Origin: Armatimonadota bacterium | GTDB taxonomy: Bacteria; Armatimonadota; Armatimonadia; Armatimonadales; Armatimonadaceae | DNA length: 5,331 nt | Reading direction: 5' to 3' | Assembly (NCBI GenBank): GCA_014379275.1 | Contig: JACMMA010000671.1 | Location: forward strand, 1 to 5,331 | In this document: one piece after another, positions 5,232-5,331 of the stretch | Position numbering within the stretch: position 1 is the stretch's first letter | Layout: every line of letters begins with the position of its first letter | Translations under genes and position numbers: made by a program | Notes under the pieces: generated by a model | Told to the model about the DNA's origin: nothing | Seen by the model: the letters and a program-made list of their open reading frames with translations, nothing else | Databases searched by the model: none

Positions 5232-5270
5232 GTCCCGGCCGGACAAAAAAAAAATTAGAGTTAGACCCCA
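5232..5270 (-). repeat. Right inverted arm of the 166-base element
   Basis: Read inward from 5270 it has the 14-base end, a 12-base spacer with a run of ten T on the minus strand (5245-5254), and GTCCGGCCGGGAC. The layout and spacing are the same as in the left arm. Confidence 0.65.
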
Positions 5271-5331
5271 ACAAAAAACCCAAAATGGCGGGCGGTGTCG
5301 GGTATAAACCGATGGCCAGGCGACAGCCAAA
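5271..5331. other. Non-coding right edge
   Basis: After the element come 61 bases with an A-rich start, then a G-rich stretch with no supported gene, promoter or terminator. TCGG (5299-5302) and CCGA (5310-5313) could form a very short stem. A gene beginning beyond the window cannot be excluded. Confidence 0.3.

Larger units (their letters stand above)
5105..5270. repeat. 166-base MITE/BIME-like element with inverted ends
   Basis: The outermost 14 bases, TGGGGTCTAACTCT (5105-5118) and AGAGTTAGACCCCA (5257-5270), are perfect inverted copies. The symmetry continues inward for 39 bases at each end, with 32 of 39 matching. The interior has no plausible gene. The left arm covers the last codons and stop of the glycosyltransferase gene. 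The ends resemble, from memory, repeats of the GGGGTCTGACTC type found near REP-associated (Y1) transposases; this resemblance is not verified. No clear target duplication flanks it. It could be a small mobile element, a REP-like mosaic, or a hairpin that protects or ends the transcript. Confidence 0.62.

Noticed and set aside
5232..5254. GTCC/GGAC stem plus run of ten A as an intrinsic terminator
   Set aside because: The homopolymer is A on the plus strand, and on the minus strand the T-run precedes the stem instead of following it, so the order is wrong for termination in either direction.
5122..5331. tRNA or small RNA gene in the right-hand non-coding region
   Set aside because: No cloverleaf, CCA end or TTC-loop pattern could be found; the structure present is explained by the inverted arms.

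Overview
This 5.3 kb window reads as ordinary, gene-dense bacterial chromosome (G+C in the mid-50s by eye). It holds six complete protein genes, one gene cut by the left edge, and a non-coding right end with a repeat-like element. There are no RNA genes, plasmid functions, transposase genes or CRISPR arrays. The host cannot be fixed from the sequence. Shine-Dalgarno sites, two well-supported TTG starts, an intrinsic terminator, ClpS and GlcF all point to a bacterium. The style of the ClpS and glycosyltransferase proteins faintly recalls environmental phyla such as Armatimonadota or Acidobacteriota, but this is only an impression.

Layout. (1) Bases 2-586, plus strand: the C-terminal half of a GlcF-type glycolate oxidase iron-sulfur subunit. 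(2) Bases 618-2377, minus strand, convergent with glcF: a two-gene operon. An ALG5/dolichyl-phosphate-glucosyltransferase-like family 2 glycosyltransferase comes first, then a membrane-anchored YkuE/YaeI-like metallophosphoesterase; stop and start overlap as TAATG. (3) Bases 2378-2567: a 190-base divergent intergenic region with a TATAAT box for the minus-strand operon. (4) Bases 2568-3766, plus strand: two genes overlapping as TTGA. They encode a protein of unknown function with an HDLLHYAVE motif and a distant relative of the DUF479/AcpH (ACP phosphodiesterase) family. (5) Bases 3814-4161: a ClpS-type N-degron adaptor with its own promoter candidate and a textbook rho-independent terminator. 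(6) Bases 4303-5121: a second family 2 glycosyltransferase (DPM1/ALG5-like superfamily) behind its own short promoter. (7) Bases 5105-5270: a 166-base element bounded by 14-base perfect inverted repeats that extend imperfectly to 39 bases; it overlaps the end of the last gene.

How the genes relate. The two glycosyltransferases both look like enzymes that use nucleotide sugars with polyprenyl-phosphate or similar lipid acceptors. With the membrane-anchored phosphoesterase they suggest a cell-envelope theme. GlcF (glycolate oxidation) and ClpS (protein turnover) appear unrelated to it. The most noteworthy observations are the symmetric 166-base element at the right end, the ClpS-like protein with Asp at the position of the substrate-binding His, two promoters sharing TGNTACAAT (one inside a 17-base palindrome), and the pair of overlapping, poorly characterised genes in the middle. 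I did not find convincing evidence of a large undescribed system.
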